From Prochlorococcus sp. AG-347-G22 (GTDB lineage Bacteria > Cyanobacteriota > Cyanobacteriia > PCC-6307 > Cyanobiaceae), in assembly GCA_003281635.1 (NCBI GenBank), contig QCBK01000005.1:1-64000 (forward strand): 64,000 nt of DNA, given 5' to 3'. The number at the start of each line of letters is the position of its first letter. The stretch's first letter is position 1. Positions 9,875-19,211 of the stretch are shown piece by piece. The position numbers were made by a program, and so were the translations under genes. The notes under the pieces were generated by a model. It searched no databases and had not been told where the DNA came from. It worked only from the letters and a program-made list of their open reading frames with translations.

Positions 9875-11281
9875 TTATGAATTTAAAACTTGAAGCTTTT
9901 GCAGTTGATTTAAATTGTCCATAACACCATGATTCACTGCGGAGTGAGCCAAGCGAAGTGCACTAACTACTGATAAAGATTTGCTACTTCCATGACCAAT
10001 GACACATATTCCATTCACCCCAAGTAATAAAGCTCCTCCATGTTCGGCATGATCTAACCTTTTCTTAATTCTAAGTAGATTACTTTTTAAAAAAGCAGAA
10101 CCAACTTTCCCCCGCCTTCCGCGTGGCAGCTCAGATCTCAAAATATCTAATAAAACCCCTCCAACAGATTCAAGAAATTTCAATAATATATTTCCAGTGA
10201 ATCCATCACAAACTACTACATCGAAACTACCTGATAATACATCTCGGCCTTCACAATTACCTCCAAAATCAAAACTTTTTTCAGAAGATAATAATTCAAA
10301 TGTTTTTAGGGATAAATCATTACCTTTGCATTCCTCTTCTCCGATATTCAAAAGGCCAATTCTTGGTTTTTTTACTTGTAATACATCTTTTGCATAAACA
10401 TTACCTAGAAGAGCAAATTGGTGCAGATAAGATGGCTTACAATCAGTATTTGCTCCGACATCTAAAACTAATACCGGGCGAGTTTGATCCCTTGTTGGAA
10501 ATAATGCTCCTATAGCTGGCCTATCAATCCCTTTCAATCTCCCAATTCTGAATATTGCAGAAGCCATCATGGCACCTGAATTACCCGCTGAATAAACTGC
10601 TTCAGCTTTATTATTTCTCACTAAATCCATAGCAACGTTTATACTTGCATTTTTTCTTTTTCTTACTGCAGTAGCTTCTTCGTTCATCCCAATAGGCTCT
10701 CCACTTTCAATTAATTGAAGACGATTATTGCCTATCTCATTTTCTAATAATTCCGCTAAACCAATTCTATCTGCTGCATCTTTAACTTTTTCAATATTGC
10801 CGACAAACTTTATATTTATTGGAAATCTACTTATTGCTTCTAGGCAACCCTCAAGAATTGGACCAGGAGCATAATCTCCACCCATCCCATCAACTGCTAT
10901 CCAGATTCTTTTAGAGTGAGAATCCTGCACGCTATCTAAAACATTATCGTTATTTTGTAATCTTTTTAATGGATCAAAAACTAATGGCTGTAATGTATTT
11001 TTAGCTATTGAACTAGCACTTGAAACAACAGTGCTGGCAGTATTCACTACAGATTCAGCGCTTGAAACTACATTACCTGCAACATTACTCGCAACATTAC
11101 TAGCAGTGCTCACAACAGAACCAGCACCAGACACTACATTACCCGCGACATTACTAGCAGTTACAGCAGAACTAGCAGCAGTATCTACTATAGAAGTTAC
11201 TGCCGAGTTTCTTTTGTACCAAATAACTAATCTTCTGATAGCTCTGGGCTGATTACTTTTTTGTACACTTTCTTTTCCCAT
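9875..11281 (-). CDS. plsX: Phosphate acyltransferase PlsX with repetitive N-terminal extension
   Basis: A 468-residue protein. The PlsX core starts near residue 125 (RIWIAVDGMGGDYAPGPILE) and continues through EEATAVRKRKNASI, YSAGNSGAMMASA and VCDGFTGNILLK. It converts acyl-ACP to acyl-phosphate for PlsY, as a peripheral membrane enzyme. Typical PlsX proteins are about 330-350 residues. Here some 124 extra residues precede the core: a basic head (RRLVIWYKR) and then a Val/Ala/Ser-rich tandem 11-residue repeat (residues 33-98). The ATG start directly abuts the rpaB stop codon. The extension is in the same frame and has no stops, so a longer protein seems real, although an internal start cannot be excluded. 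Confidence 0.92.
   Translation of the reverse strand: MGKESVQKSNQPRAIRRLVIWYKRNSAVTSIVDTAASSAVTASNVAGNVVSGAGSVVSTASNVASNVAGNVVSSAESVVNTASTVVSSASSIAKNTLQPLVFDPLKRLQNNDNVLDSVQDSHSKRIWIAVDGMGGDYAPGPILEGCLEAISRFPINIKFVGNIEKVKDAADRIGLAELLENEIGNNRLQLIESGEPIGMNEEATAVRKRKNASINVAMDLVRNNKAEAVYSAGNSGAMMASAIFRIGRLKGIDRPAIGALFPTRDQTRPVLVLDVGANTDCKPSYLHQFALLGNVYAKDVLQVKKPRIGLLNIGEEECKGNDLSLKTFELLSSEKSFDFGGNCEGRDVLSGSFDVVVCDGFTGNILLKFLESVGGVLLDILRSELPRGRRGKVGSAFLKSNLLRIKKRLDHAEHGGALLLGVNGICVIGHGSSKSLSVVSALRLAHSAVNHGVMDNLNQLQKLQVLNS
10988..11185 (-). repeat. Coding 33-bp tandem repeat (six 11-residue units) in PlsX N terminus
   Basis: Residues 33-98 of PlsX divide into six 11-residue units. Units 2 and 4 (NVAGNVVSGAG and NVAGNVVSSAE) and units 3 and 5 (SVVSTASNVAS and SVVNTASTVVS) are near copies, so the higher-order period is 22 residues or 66 bp. 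The DNA shows the same period around 11030-11150. An 11-residue periodicity is typical of long amphipathic, membrane-surface helices, though this helix would be only weakly charged. Confidence 0.85.
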
Positions 11282-12028
11282 TTATTTACCGTCAAAAGGT
11301 GCAATATCTACAATCCTTTGGAAAAGATATCCTGTGCCTCTTGCCGTTAATATCAATTCAGGATTTGCTGGATCAGCCTCCAATTTTGATCTTAATCTAG
11401 ATATGTGAACGTCGACTACTCTAGTATCTACATGTCTCTCAGGTGTATATCCCCAAACTTCCTTCAATATTTCTCCTCTACTAAATGGCTCGCCTGACCT
11501 GCTTACCAAAAGCTCTAAAAGACTAAATTCCATACCAGTTAATCTAATTCTTTCATCGCTTTTAAAAACTTGTCTTCGATTTGTATCAATTTTTATATCA
11601 GTAACCAAAATTAACCCTGAATTAGGCATTCCAGGAATTTGCTCTTTGTCAATTCTTCTTAGAACACATCTAATTCTAGCTTCTAATTCCTTAGGACTAA
11701 ATGGTTTCACAACATAATCATCAGCCCCTAATTCTAAACCTGTTATCCTATCTGCAACATCTCCTAATGCAGTTAACATAACGATTGGAACATCAGAATC
11801 TTTCCTTAATTCTTGACACACTCCATAGCCATCTAATTTTGGCATCATAACGTCAAGTACGACTAAATCAGGCTCATAATCTTTAAATAATTTTAGTGCT
11901 TCTTTACCATCACTTGCAGTTACGACTTTGTAACCAATCATGGAGAGGCGCGTCTCCAGAATTCTTCTAATACTTGCCTCGTCATCTGCGACAAGAATTG
12001 TTTCTTTAGTTTGACTAGATAGAGCCAT
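11282..12028 (-). CDS. rpaB: RpaB, OmpR-type response regulator (Ycf27)
   Basis: A 248-residue regulator. The receiver domain has the acidic pair (VADDEASIRRILETRL), phospho-acceptor Asp in LVVLDVMMPKLDGYG and Lys in YVVKPFSPKELEARI. A winged-helix DNA-binding domain follows ([25 protein letters not shown]). The sequence matches RpaB/Ycf27, the essential cyanobacterial regulator that binds HLR1 elements and controls high-light and photosystem genes with the kinase Hik33/NblS. Its stop codon directly abuts the plsX start, so it may be cotranscribed with phospholipid genes. It is divergent from radA across 107 bases. Confidence 0.95.
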   Translation of the reverse strand: MALSSQTKETILVADDEASIRRILETRLSMIGYKVVTASDGKEALKLFKDYEPDLVVLDVMMPKLDGYGVCQELRKDSDVPIVMLTALGDVADRITGLELGADDYVVKPFSPKELEARIRCVLRRIDKEQIPGMPNSGLILVTDIKIDTNRRQVFKSDERIRLTGMEFSLLELLVSRSGEPFSRGEILKEVWGYTPERHVDTRVVDVHISRLRSKLEADPANPELILTARGTGYLFQRIVDIAPFDGK

Positions 12029-12135
12029 TTGTTTCTATTAGCTAATCAGTAAGAGAATTACTTATTATCCTAATCTAACTTGTAGAGGGGCAATATCCCA
12101 AACATTCTAGTTCTAATCCTTTATTCGAAAACTAA

Positions 12136-13488
12136 ATGTCTAGCAAATTGTCGACTTTTATTTGTCAAAATTGCGGAACCGAAACTTCTCAATACTTTGG
12201 GAAATGCCTTAATTGCAACTCATGGAATTCGATTGTAGAGGAAATTAAAAGCAAGAGATCTAAAAATAAAGATACTAAAAATAATAAGAAATCTATTCCT
12301 TTTAAAGAAATTTCATCAAAAAAAATATCAAGATTTACTAGTGGTTTTAGAGAATTTGATCGAGTTCTTGGAGGTGGCATAGTCCCTGGATCTGTTGTCT
12401 TACTTGGAGGAGAACCAGGTATAGGTAAAAGCACAATAATTCTTCAATCAGCAGGAAAAATATCTCTCAATGAGAAAGTTTTATACATAACTGCAGAAGA
12501 ATCCTTAGAACAAGTAAAAATTAGGTGGGAAAGATTAAATCAAAACAGTATTGATTTAAAAATTTTTGCAGAAACTAATTTATCCCTAATTATTGAAGAG
12601 ATCAAAAGTGTAAACCCAAGTTTCGCAATTATTGATAGTATTCAAGCCATCCATAATCATGAAATGGAAAGTTCACCAGGATCGGTTTCTCAAGTTAGAG
12701 CATGTTCGTCTGAGTTGCAAAATCTAGCCAAAGACAATAATATTGCGCTTCTAATAATTGGTCATGTAACCAAAGATGGTGCTTTAGCCGGTCCTAAAAC
12801 TCTTGAGCATTTAGTTGATACAGTAATAAACTTTGAGGGAGATAATCTTTCATCTCATAGATTACTAAGAAGTATAAAAAATCGATTTGGATCAACCTTT
12901 GAAATTGGAATTTTTGAAATGCTTGAAGAGGGTTTACGAGAGATAAAAAACCCAAGTTCAATTTTTACAAATAAAGAAAATATTGCAGGCGTAACAACTA
13001 CTATTACAAATGAAGGTACTCGACCATTAGCAGTTGATATACAAGCACTAGTAAATAAAACTTTCTACAGTAACCCAAGACGTACTACAACTGGAATTAA
13101 CATAAATAGATTGCATCAAATTCTTGCTGTTATTGAAAAACACGTAGGGATAAAATTATCTGAATTTGATTGTTATATTGCTACTGGTGGAGGATTTGAG
13201 ATTAATGATCCCTCATCTGACTTAGGTGTAGCGATATCAATTTTATCAAGTTTGAAAAATATTCCTCCTTTGGCTAGTACCTCATTTATTGGAGAATTGG
13301 GTTTGAGTGGTCAAGTTAGAAAATCGAATAATCTTCGGACGAAAATAGAAGAAGCTGTAAGACTAGGGATCAAAAATATCGTAGTGCCAAAACTGGAAGA
13401 GGAAATAAATAATAATTTTCAAAATTTAATACATATCAAAGAGATATCCAATATTAAAGAAGCAGTTGATTATTCTTTATCAAAATAA
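12136..13488 (+). CDS. radA: DNA repair protein RadA/Sms
   Basis: A 450-residue RecA-like ATPase that drives branch migration during recombinational repair. In order it has the N-terminal four-Cys zinc finger (CQNCGTETSQYFGKCLNCNSW), Walker A (GGEPGIGKST), the RadA-specific segment IKNRFGSTFEIGIFEM, and the C-terminal Lon-protease-like domain (GVTTTITNEGTRP through FIGELGLSGQVR). Length is normal. It is a single rightward gene, divergent from rpaB and convergent with ycf3, with a five-base gap to the ycf3 stop. Confidence 0.96.
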   Translation: MSSKLSTFICQNCGTETSQYFGKCLNCNSWNSIVEEIKSKRSKNKDTKNNKKSIPFKEISSKKISRFTSGFREFDRVLGGGIVPGSVVLLGGEPGIGKSTIILQSAGKISLNEKVLYITAEESLEQVKIRWERLNQNSIDLKIFAETNLSLIIEEIKSVNPSFAIIDSIQAIHNHEMESSPGSVSQVRACSSELQNLAKDNNIALLIIGHVTKDGALAGPKTLEHLVDTVINFEGDNLSSHRLLRSIKNRFGSTFEIGIFEMLEEGLREIKNPSSIFTNKENIAGVTTTITNEGTRPLAVDIQALVNKTFYSNPRRTTTGININRLHQILAVIEKHVGIKLSEFDCYIATGGGFEINDPSSDLGVAISILSSLKNIPPLASTSFIGELGLSGQVRKSNNLRTKIEEAVRLGIKNIVVPKLEEEINNNFQNLIHIKEISNIKEAVDYSLSK

Positions 13489-13493
13489 AAAAA

Positions 13494-14015
13494 TCAAAGA
13501 TACATATCAATTGAGCTTCTGCCTGAGTTTTTCAACCAATTCTCAATATCTAGATATCCACCTGGATAAAGTCTTACTGCTTTAGACCAGACTTCAGCAG
13601 CTTTATCGAACCATATATCCCTCTGGTCTAAATCACCATTTTGCTCAGCATATCTTCCCCTTTTTTCATAAATTAAACCTATATTTTTCAAGCATGATGG
13701 CTGTTTGGGATTTTCTACTAATGCTTTTTCGTAAGTTTCAATAGACAAATCCTCTTCACCATTACTCATATAAATAATTGCCATATTTTTTAAAGTCTCA
13801 CCCCTATCAATTTTATTTTCTTCAAGTAGTAAACTCTCTTTGTAATACTCTAATGCTTCAGAATAATCCCCATTATTTTGTGCAGCTAAGCCATCTCTAT
13901 AATAGATATATGCCTTTTTTTCTTTTTCTGCAATAGGCATTATTTTTACTATAGATTCAGCAATTACAGTAAAAGCTTTATCAATAAAATTGTCTCTGTT
14001 TTGATTACTAGGCAC
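13494..14015 (-). CDS. ycf3: Photosystem I assembly protein Ycf3
   Basis: A 173-residue TPR protein that chaperones PsaA/PsaB assembly at the thylakoid membrane. It begins [20 protein letters not shown], the standard Ycf3 opening. TPR units cover [38 protein letters not shown] and [19 protein letters not shown], and it ends with [16 protein letters not shown]. The start is the GTG at 14013-14015, giving exactly the usual family length. A longer frame from 14108 would add a hydrophobic 31-residue leader unlike any Ycf3. It is divergent from the copper ATPase. Confidence 0.93.
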   Translation of the reverse strand: MPSNQNRDNFIDKAFTVIAESIVKIMPIAEKEKKAYIYYRDGLAAQNNGDYSEALEYYKESLLLEENKIDRGETLKNMAIIYMSNGEEDLSIETYEKALVENPKQPSCLKNIGLIYEKRGRYAEQNGDLDQRDIWFDKAAEVWSKAVRLYPGGYLDIENWLKNSGRSSIDMYL

Positions 14016-14136
14016 TGCTTTAAATCTAATAAGATTAATATAGTAATTTAAAAAATAACTATTTAAAAAGTCTATTACATTTATTATTATAGTTAAAAAT
14101 AAAGTCAAGCATTAATTCGCTTCTATCGAGAAAAAT

Positions 14137-16431
14137 ATGGAGAGCATTCAATTGAGCATTACAGGAATGAAGTGCGGAGGTTGTGTTAGTACTGTTGAAA
14201 AAATTTTGAATAATTCTGATGGTATTGAAAATGTTTCTGTTAACTTACTTACTGAAAGTGCATATTTTGAAATCAGCCAGAAACATATAAAAATAGAAAC
14301 AATTCTCGAAAACTTAAAAGAGAATGGTTTCCCATCAAAAATTTACATAAATGATTTTTCAAAAAAAATAAATAAAGCAGAATTAGAAAAAAAAAAGAAG
14401 TGGAATAATCAATGGAAAAAACTAACTTTTGCTCTATTACTGTTTTTATTATCAGTTTTAGGTCATCTAGCAGAAGGAAGATATATAAAATTTCCAATAT
14501 TAGGTAACATTTTTTTTCACGCTTCATTAGCAACATTAGCTCTATTATTTCCTGGCAGAAGAATAATCATTAATGGATTTCAATCATTTATTAAGAACCG
14601 TCCGGATATGGATTCTTTAGTAGCTCTTGGAGTAACTAGCGCATATACAACTAGTCTTCTATCATTAATATTCCCTATCACTGGTTTTCCTTGTTTTTTT
14701 AATGAACCAGTTATGCTTTTAGGTTTTATACTAATTGGGCGTTTTTTAGAAGAAAGAGCAAGGTACCAAACTGGTTCATCCATTGGAGAGTTATTAGATC
14801 TTCAACCTGAGATGGCAAATATCTATACAGAAGATAATAAAATAAAGTCAATAAGAGTAAATACTTTAAGACCTAATCAAGAGATTCAAGTTTTAGCAGG
14901 AGATAGAGTACCTGCTGACTGCATTGTTATTCAAGGTAATTCATATATTGATGTTTCTCATATTACTGGAGAATCAAAACCGATCGAAGTAAAAGAAGGC
15001 GAAAATCTATCTAGTGGATCTTTAAATCTTAATTCAACTCTTAGACTTAAAGTACAAAAGGTCGGCGGAGATTCTTCTCTTGCAAAACTAGTCAGTCTTA
15101 TTGAATCTGTAAACGCTAGAAAACCTCGCATTCAAAGAATTACTGATAAAATTGCAGGAAAATTTACTTATTTTGTACTTATTTTTGCTACTTTAACCTT
15201 TTTCTTTTGGTGGAAGGGGGCAAAAAATATTTGGCCTGATTTACTAACTCATAATCATCAATTTTTAACTCACTCTAGCCATACGCTTCATAGCTCACTT
15301 GGTAGTAATGCTGAAAATTTTCTTAGTTTAGCAATTCAATTATCAATTGCTGTTTTAGTCATAGCTTGTCCTTGTGCATTAGGTTTAGCCACCCCAACTG
15401 TAATAACTGTCGCATCAGGTAAAGCAGCAAAAAAAGGGGTTTTGTTTAAAGGTGGTGATCAAATAGAAATGGCTTCGAAAATTAATCACATTATTTTTGA
15501 TAAAACAGGGACCTTAACAAAAGGCAAGCCTTTCATTGTTGATTATAAAAATAATAATGATCATTCATTTTTATTAAGAATAGCTGCCAGTCTAGAAAAG
15601 GAAAGCAGACATCCAATTGCAAATGCCTTGATTGAAGAGGCAGAAAAACAGAATTTAATTTTATTTCCAATAAAAAAAATTTTCACCCATTCAGGTAGAG
15701 GTATTTCTGGAGAACTTGATTCAATTGATGGACTCATTAATATTGGAAATATTGAATGGCTTCTAAGCGAAGGAATATTTATTGATAGTGCTGCAAAAAA
15801 AATCATTGAAAATGAAGAGACTAAAACGAACACTATTATTGGAGTAAGTATAAAAGATAAGTTATTAGGATTTATCTTGCTAGGAGATTTACTCAGAGAT
15901 GATTCAATTACAACAGTTCAAAATTTGAGAGAAAACAAATTTAAAATTAATATTTTAAGTGGAGATAGAAAACAAACAGTTTTAGCTCTAGCAAAAAAAA
16001 TTGGTTGTAAAGAAACAGAAGTAAAATGGGATCTTCTTCCTCAAATGAAACTAAAGATAATAGAAAGTTTAAAAATCAATAACAAAGTAGCAATGATTGG
16101 TGATGGTATCAATGATGCCCCTGCCTTGGCATCCTCAGATTTAGGAATTGCTGTTGGTTCAGGGACTCAAATAGCCAAGGCAAATGCAGATGTAGTATTG
16201 ATGGGAGATCAACTAAATGGATTACCCTACGCTTTAAATCTTTCAAAAAAAACTATAAGAAAAATAAAGCAAAATCTAACATGGGCTTTTGGTTACAACT
16301 TGCTCGCTATACCTATAGCCGCCGGCATTTTATTCCCTAAATACGGTATTCTTCTTACTCCCTCAATAGCAGCATTATTGATGGCTACTAGTTCTATTAC
16401 AGTTGTAATTAATGCTTTATCTTTGGAATAA
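14137..16431 (+). CDS. Copper-transporting P1B-type ATPase
   Basis: A 764-residue heavy-metal P-type ATPase. It has an N-terminal HMA domain with GMKCGGC (about residues 10-16), membrane helices, the actuator motif DVSHITGESKPIEV, the copper-type intramembrane ACPCALGLATP, the phosphorylation site FDKTGTLTKG, the SRHPIA nucleotide-binding motif and the hinge MIGDGINDAPALA. CPC plus one HMA domain matches cyanobacterial CtaA/PacS pumps feeding copper to plastocyanin and cytochrome oxidase. CtaA (import) and PacS (thylakoid) cannot be separated by eye. It is divergent from ycf3, and tmk starts immediately after its stop. Confidence 0.93.
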   Translation: MESIQLSITGMKCGGCVSTVEKILNNSDGIENVSVNLLTESAYFEISQKHIKIETILENLKENGFPSKIYINDFSKKINKAELEKKKKWNNQWKKLTFALLLFLLSVLGHLAEGRYIKFPILGNIFFHASLATLALLFPGRRIIINGFQSFIKNRPDMDSLVALGVTSAYTTSLLSLIFPITGFPCFFNEPVMLLGFILIGRFLEERARYQTGSSIGELLDLQPEMANIYTEDNKIKSIRVNTLRPNQEIQVLAGDRVPADCIVIQGNSYIDVSHITGESKPIEVKEGENLSSGSLNLNSTLRLKVQKVGGDSSLAKLVSLIESVNARKPRIQRITDKIAGKFTYFVLIFATLTFFFWWKGAKNIWPDLLTHNHQFLTHSSHTLHSSLGSNAENFLSLAIQLSIAVLVIACPCALGLATPTVITVASGKAAKKGVLFKGGDQIEMASKINHIIFDKTGTLTKGKPFIVDYKNNNDHSFLLRIAASLEKESRHPIANALIEEAEKQNLILFPIKKIFTHSGRGISGELDSIDGLINIGNIEWLLSEGIFIDSAAKKIIENEETKTNTIIGVSIKDKLLGFILLGDLLRDDSITTVQNLRENKFKINILSGDRKQTVLALAKKIGCKETEVKWDLLPQMKLKIIESLKINNKVAMIGDGINDAPALASSDLGIAVGSGTQIAKANADVVLMGDQLNGLPYALNLSKKTIRKIKQNLTWAFGYNLLAIPIAAGILFPKYGILLTPSIAALLMATSSITVVINALSLE

Positions 16432-17070
16432 ATGAAAGGAAAATTTATTGTTATTGAGGGGATTGATGGATGCGGTAAGACTACCCAGATAGATAAACTT
16501 TCTAAATGGCTGCCTAATAGTGGTCTAATACAAGAAGGGTCCAAATTAATTACAACAAGAGAGCCAGGAGGCAGTCATTTGGGGAAAAGACTTAGAGGAC
16601 TAATTCTTGATAATAATGAAAATAACAAGCCTTCATCGCTTGCGGAATTATTACTTTATTCAGCGGACAGAGCTGAACACGTTTCCAAAATTATTTCACC
16701 TGCTTTAAATAACAATGATTGGGTAATAAGTGATAGATTTTCCGATTCCACTTTGGCTTATCAAGGGTATGGAAGAAATATAAATTTAGAAATAATAAAA
16801 AATATTGAATCTATTGTGTGTCAAGGAGAATCTCCTGATCTAACTTTCTTCTTAGAAATTTCTCCGGAAGAAAGTATATTCCGAAGAAAAAATGAAATTC
16901 CAGATAGAATAGAATCAGAAGGCATTAAATTTTTAGAAAAAGTAAATGAAGGCTTTAAAATAATTGCCAAAGAAAAAAACTGGACAGTAATATCTGCCTC
17001 ACAAAATATTAAAACTATTTCTAATCAAATTAAAGAAACTCTACTAAACAATTTTTCTAATAACAAATGA
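16432..17070 (+). CDS. tmk: Thymidylate kinase
   Basis: A 212-residue dTMP kinase making dTDP for DNA synthesis. It shows the P-loop [14 protein letters not shown] (about residues 6-19), [17 protein letters not shown] and the DR motif [17 protein letters not shown]. Length is standard. It starts on the base after the copper-ATPase stop and overlaps holB by four bases (ATGA). The tmk-holB pairing is common in bacteria, so the two are probably translationally coupled. Confidence 0.96.
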   Translation: MKGKFIVIEGIDGCGKTTQIDKLSKWLPNSGLIQEGSKLITTREPGGSHLGKRLRGLILDNNENNKPSSLAELLLYSADRAEHVSKIISPALNNNDWVISDRFSDSTLAYQGYGRNINLEIIKNIESIVCQGESPDLTFFLEISPEESIFRRKNEIPDRIESEGIKFLEKVNEGFKIIAKEKNWTVISASQNIKTISNQIKETLLNNFSNNK

Positions 17071-18029
17071 TTAAGGTTAAAAAAAATAATTTTTTATTTA
17101 ATGAAGAAGTCAACACTTGCCTTAAAAATATAATAAAAAACAAATCATTTGCTAATGGTTATATATTTTATGGTGCTGAAGGAGTCGGGAAAAAACAAAC
17201 TGCTTTTAAATTTGTAAAAGAGATTTTTAAACAATCTTCTCACAGCGAGAATGTTGAAGAGAAAATCACCAAAAATAACCATCCTGATTTTCTAATTATC
17301 GAACCTGATTCTCTTTTGGGATCAAAAAATTCAAGAAGTTCAGATCTTGAAAAAACAATGAAGAGTGGATCTGAGATTATTAAAATTGCTCAAATACGTA
17401 ATATCAAAACTTTTCTTGGGCAGAAAGCAATAGACTCAGAAAAAAAAATTGTTTTAATTATTGATGCACACCTCCTCAACGAAGCAGCCTCAAATTGTCT
17501 CTTAAAAACTTTAGAAGAACCTAGTAATGGCATCTTTATTTTACTAACATCTAAACTAAACCTTCTCTTAGATACGATCATCTCAAGATGTCAAATAGTT
17601 AGATTTAGATCCTTTTCTAGTAAACAAATAAAGGCTATTTTTGAAGATAACTTAGATTCGTCTAAATTAAAAATTAATACAAAATTAAAATTTGAAGATT
17701 TAATAAACTCTGCAAATGGATCTCCAAATCAATTATTGAAAAATTTTGAAATTTGGAATGATTTTTCAGATGAAATTATAAGTGCATTAGATTCTCCAAT
17801 TAAAAATAATCTGGAAATATTAGAATTATCTAAATTAATATCTGAAAAATTTGAAATTTATCAACAAATTTTTTTAGTCAATTTGATTCAAACTATCTGG
17901 TGGCGAAAAACAAAAAATACCCGTATAGTTAAAAAACTCGAAAATTTAAAATTTCTTTTAAAAAAAAATATTCAACCAAAGTTGGCGTGGGAAACTACTT
18001 TTCTAAGAATTTCAATTGAAGATTTATGA
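17067..18029 (+). CDS. holB: DNA polymerase III delta-prime subunit (clamp loader)
   Basis: A 320-residue AAA+ clamp-loader protein. The P-loop-like [12 protein letters not shown] is near residue 33. Sensor and arginine-finger-region segments follow ([20 protein letters not shown], then [18 protein letters not shown] and [15 protein letters not shown]). The ISRCQ motif is typical of delta-prime and gamma subunits. It helps load the beta clamp onto primed DNA. The four-base overlap with tmk supports the assignment. It ends two bases before the convergent rpaA stop. Confidence 0.88.
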   Translation: MIKVKKNNFLFNEEVNTCLKNIIKNKSFANGYIFYGAEGVGKKQTAFKFVKEIFKQSSHSENVEEKITKNNHPDFLIIEPDSLLGSKNSRSSDLEKTMKSGSEIIKIAQIRNIKTFLGQKAIDSEKKIVLIIDAHLLNEAASNCLLKTLEEPSNGIFILLTSKLNLLLDTIISRCQIVRFRSFSSKQIKAIFEDNLDSSKLKINTKLKFEDLINSANGSPNQLLKNFEIWNDFSDEIISALDSPIKNNLEILELSKLISEKFEIYQQIFLVNLIQTIWWRKTKNTRIVKKLENLKFLLKKNIQPKLAWETTFLRISIEDL

Positions 18030-18031
18030 GG

Positions 18032-18814
18032 TTAATCTAAAGCAGAATTTATCAAATCAGGATTTCTTGCTTGGATAAACTCTTGCCTAGCAGTTTCAAC
18101 TTGTGAACCAATCGGTAATTCAAGACAATACCCTGCACCGTATACGGTTTTTATATAGGTAGGCTTACGTGGATCAGGTTCAAGTTTAGTGCGCAAATGT
18201 CTAATGTGAACTCTTATTGTTTCAATATCATCATCAGGTTCATATCCCCATACTTCTTTGAGAATTAATGCTGGCGATACAGTTTGCCCATGTCTCTGCA
18301 AAAGACAGTGAAGTAACTCAAATTCAAGATGCGTTAATCTAACAGGAGATTCAAACCATATAGCTTCAAATCTTTCCGGAACAAGCGTTAAAGGGCCATA
18401 GTTTAATATCTCTTGCTGGTTACTAGAATTCAATTGTGCTCTGTTTGTTCTTCTAAGTAGCGCTTTTATTCTTACATGTAATTCCTCAAGATCGAATGGT
18501 TTAGTAATGTAATCATCTGCTCCAGAATTAAATCCAGTTACCTTATCTTTAAGGCCACCTAATGCAGTTACCATCAAAATTGGAATATTTGATGTTCTTT
18601 CATCTCTTCTAAGTCGCTGACATAAAGTTAAACCATCAACATTTGGCAACATTAAATCTAAGAGTATTAAATCGGGTGAGTATTGAAGAGCCAATGCTTG
18701 TCCTTTAATGCCATCTTCAGCTTTTTGGACATCGAAACCTGAATGTTCTAAGTGCCTAGCCACCAAATCACGCATATCACGGTCATCTTCAATTAAAAGG
18801 ATTGAAATTTTCAT
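18032..18814 (-). CDS. rpaA: RpaA, circadian output response regulator
   Basis: A 260-residue OmpR-type regulator. The receiver domain has [20 protein letters not shown], phospho-acceptor Asp in [15 protein letters not shown] and Lys in [15 protein letters not shown]. The DNA-binding half contains [20 protein letters not shown] and [20 protein letters not shown], segments that distinguish RpaA from RpaB. RpaA is the SasA-phosphorylated master output regulator of the cyanobacterial clock. It is monocistronic and preceded by the largest non-coding gap in the window. RpaB lies only 6 kb away. Confidence 0.94.
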   Translation of the reverse strand: MKISILLIEDDRDMRDLVARHLEHSGFDVQKAEDGIKGQALALQYSPDLILLDLMLPNVDGLTLCQRLRRDERTSNIPILMVTALGGLKDKVTGFNSGADDYITKPFDLEELHVRIKALLRRTNRAQLNSSNQQEILNYGPLTLVPERFEAIWFESPVRLTHLEFELLHCLLQRHGQTVSPALILKEVWGYEPDDDIETIRVHIRHLRTKLEPDPRKPTYIKTVYGAGYCLELPIGSQVETARQEFIQARNPDLINSALD

Positions 18815-19211
18815 ATTGATAGACTATTAAATAAAAATTAAGTTTTAGTATTATGATTCTCTCAAGAATTTATAAAGATTGCTGAATTAGTGTAAACAAT
18901 TTTATCAATGAGATTTATCCAATAACTCATTAACAGCAATGGATTAGGCCGAATTTACAAATTTTCAAAAAATTTAAACTTTACAATTTCTTTCGATTCT
19001 ATTTAGTTTTTCTTAATAATCAAAGATGTATTATATGAATTAACTTCTAGATTTGAAAACAACTAATTAAGAATGCCACTGTTCGTTATCTAAAAAAGAA
19101 ATTAAAAAGAGATGCTCAGTTACCAAAAATAATTAACTTACTTTAAAAGTTCAAATTTATACTGAGTGTTTAAACTAATAATTTTGTCTGTATTAAAAAA
19201 TTTAATTATCT
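18815..19211. other. 397-bp non-coding stretch upstream of rpaA
   Basis: No open reading frame of useful length or coding character was found on either strand; the longest seen is about 22 codons. The region must hold the rpaA promoter and that of the rightward gene at 19212. It contains nested inverted repeats: ATTGCTG at 18878-18884 pairs with CAGCAAT at 18934-18940, enclosing AATGAG at 18907-18912 paired with CTCATT at 18926-18931. The arms are short and the sequence AT-rich, so this may be chance, or a structured rpaA leader or small RNA. Confidence 0.6.

Noticed and set aside
11030-11160. Short repeated units resembling a CRISPR or tandem non-coding repeat
   Set aside because: The units are in-frame coding repeats of PlsX with a 33/66-bp period and no spacer variety; no cas genes nearby.
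11031-11252. Rightward Thr/Leu/Ala-rich 73-codon frame opposite plsX
   Set aside because: It is the antisense shadow of the PlsX repeat; low complexity and no start context.
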